DNA of 64,000 nucleotides from Closterium sp. Naga37s-1 (Eukaryota; Streptophyta; Zygnematophyceae; Desmidiales; Closteriaceae), in assembly GCA_947471745.1 (NCBI GenBank), contig CANJKZ010000092.1, positions 1,426,001-1,490,000 on the forward strand, given 5' to 3'. Of this stretch, positions 62,761 through 64,000 are shown piece by piece. The stretch's first letter is position 1; every line of letters starts with the position of its first letter. A program made the position numbers and the translations under genes. Under the pieces are notes generated by a model, which had not been told where the DNA came from, did not search any database, and was given only the letters and a program-made list of their open reading frames with translations.

Positions 62761-64000
62761 TGGCTACCCCTAGTGTTCTCGCCTTTGACACTGAGGGTCG
62801 GGCCATTGACTTTGAGGTCTGGGTAGATGACCTGCAGCTGTTCTTACAGTGCGATAGGGCAGACGGCCTCTCTCTCTTTGATCTCACCTCTGGCGCCTCC
62901 ACTGCCCCTGCTGCTGATGCTGACGCCACTGTTCGCTCCCAGTGGGCCACGCGCGACGCTGCTGCACGTCTTGCTGTGCGTCGCCACCTCCCTACCTCCG
63001 AGCGTGCGCACTTTAGTCAGTACAAGAGTGCTCAGACCTTGTACGACGCTGTAGTTGCGCGCTACTCCTCCCCTGCCACTGCTGCACTGAGCCGTCTCAT
63101 GCTACCGTACCTCTTTCCTGACCTTGCTGCCTTTCCCACAGCCGCTGACCTCATTACGCACCTCCGCACTAGTGACACTCGCTACCGCGCTGCACTCCCT
63201 CCTGACTTCTGCGCCAAGAACCCCCCCCCCATGTACATCACTCTTTACTACATAGTCACTCGCCTTCCTGACTCCCTTCGCGTAGTCAGGGACCACTTTC
63301 TCTCTGTCTGTCCCACCACTCTCACTGTTGACCTCCTCGAGAAGTCCCTCCTAGCGGCCGAGAAGAGCATAGTCGCTGTAGGGGCCTCTCGTGGTGACCC
63401 GCGCACCCCCATCTTTGAGGGGTGTTCCCCCTCCCCCCTTCTGCCCTCTGTTGCCTCTGCTGCTGCGGCCGACCTCCTTGGTCTTGAGTCGGTCGGTGCG
63501 GCGTCTGCCCCTAGCGGGAGACGCCGCACTGGCAAGGGCAAGGGGGGCAAGGGCACTGGAGGAGCGAGCGGGGGCGGTGGAGGTGGAGGTGGCGGCAGTG
63601 GGGGGAGTGGGGGTGGCGGTGGGAGTGGAGGTGGGGGTGGAGGGGTCGGTGGCGGCAGTGGAGGTAGAGGTGGCGGCAGCGGTGGCGGTGGGAGCGGAGG
63701 TGGCGGAGGTGGCGACGGAGGCGGCGGAGGCGTCGGAGGCGGCGGGGGTGGCGGTGGTGCTGGTCGCGGGTCTTCGCAGAGGAGTGGCTCCGGTGGTGGC
63801 TCGCGCCAGCAGCAGCAGCGTGGTCGTGACACCCTGTCCCCTCAGCAGCTTCGTGAGTGGTACACTGCGCGTCAGCGGGGTGGGGGTTTTGGTCCGTGCT
63901 CCTACGTTTTGCGCACTGGCGACCGTGCGGGTGAGCAGTGTGGGGGTGCCCACCCCACCCAGCGCTGCTTTGGCCGCCTGACGGACGCGTGGCGTCACCA
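62761..64000 (+). CDS. gag(-pol) polyprotein of Copia-like element Z, N-terminal part
   Basis: The frame opens at ATG 62761 and stays open to the window end (413 codons). It begins MATPSVLAFDTEGRAIDFEV and continues with a gag-like helical region (WVDDLQLFLQCDRADGLSLF, ARYSSPATAALSRLMLPYLF, VTRLPDSLRVVRDHF), then a long Gly/Ser linker (63560-63770) and CSYVLRTGDRAGEQCGGAHPTQRCF, in which the second half (C-x3-H-x4-C) resembles a zinc knuckle with an enlarged first loop. The similarity to copia gag is by pattern; protease and later domains would lie outside. Confidence 0.75.

Larger units (their letters stand above)
61573..64000 (+). mobile_element. Copia-like element Z, 5' part, continues beyond the window
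   Basis: Candidate LTR, primer site, a 1.05-kb GC-rich leader, and a gag frame open to the window end. It is unrelated in sequence to elements X and Y and lies in the opposite orientation. Confidence 0.75.

Overview
The window is nuclear DNA from a photosynthetic eukaryote of the green (streptophyte) lineage. It holds plant-type genes with GT-AG introns: a chloroplast-targeted CYP97B cytochrome P450, an inactive chloroplast FtsH of the FTSHI2 type, DAD1 of the oligosaccharyltransferase, a plant-style O-fucosyltransferase and a mitochondrial-type enoyl-CoA hydratase. It also carries an F-box gene family and Ty1/copia elements with the initiator-tRNA-Met primer site common in plants. High GC, abundant minisatellites and short exons in repeat-filled introns would suit a charophyte alga (for example a zygnematophyte) or an early land plant. 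The species cannot be fixed from the sequence.

Layout: 1-0.9 kb, 3' end of an unknown plus-strand gene; 1.4-4.4 kb, enoyl-CoA hydratase (minus); 4.5 kb, tRNA-Asn; 5.0-7.1 kb, DAD1 (plus); 7.1-9.7 kb, intergenic; 9.7-12.7 kb, a Gln-rich low-complexity protein (plus); 13.0-14.9 kb, F-box/repeat protein A (minus); 16.0-27.1 kb, CYP97B in 13 exons (minus); 28.0-36.3 kb, O-fucosyltransferase-like gene in 7 exons (minus); 37.1-45.6 kb, FTSHI2-like gene in 9 exons (plus); 46.0-57.8 kb, a second F-box gene (plus) split by a truncated Copia element that itself hosts a young complete Copia element; 58.1-60.2 kb, a small two-TM membrane protein (minus) fused at its 5' side to a broken third F-box copy (60.3-61.4 kb); 61.6 kb to the end, the 5' part of a third, unrelated Copia element (plus). 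For six genes the exon joins were checked by phase arithmetic and give uninterrupted reading frames.

The main discovery lead is structural. Nearly every multi-exon gene contains partial, decaying copies of its own exons ('ghost exons'), usually one to four tandem copies of an exon edge with its splice site, and sometimes copies beyond the stop codon. At about a dozen junctions between two such copies sits a short palindrome with nearly constant arms and a variable self-complementary centre: TTTTGAG-(GCGC, TCGA, ACGT or AATT)-CTCAAAA. One copy is flanked by an exact 10-bp direct repeat. This recurring link between a palindromic motif and local duplication is not explained by any annotated element and could mark an undescribed insertion or repair process that enlarges introns.
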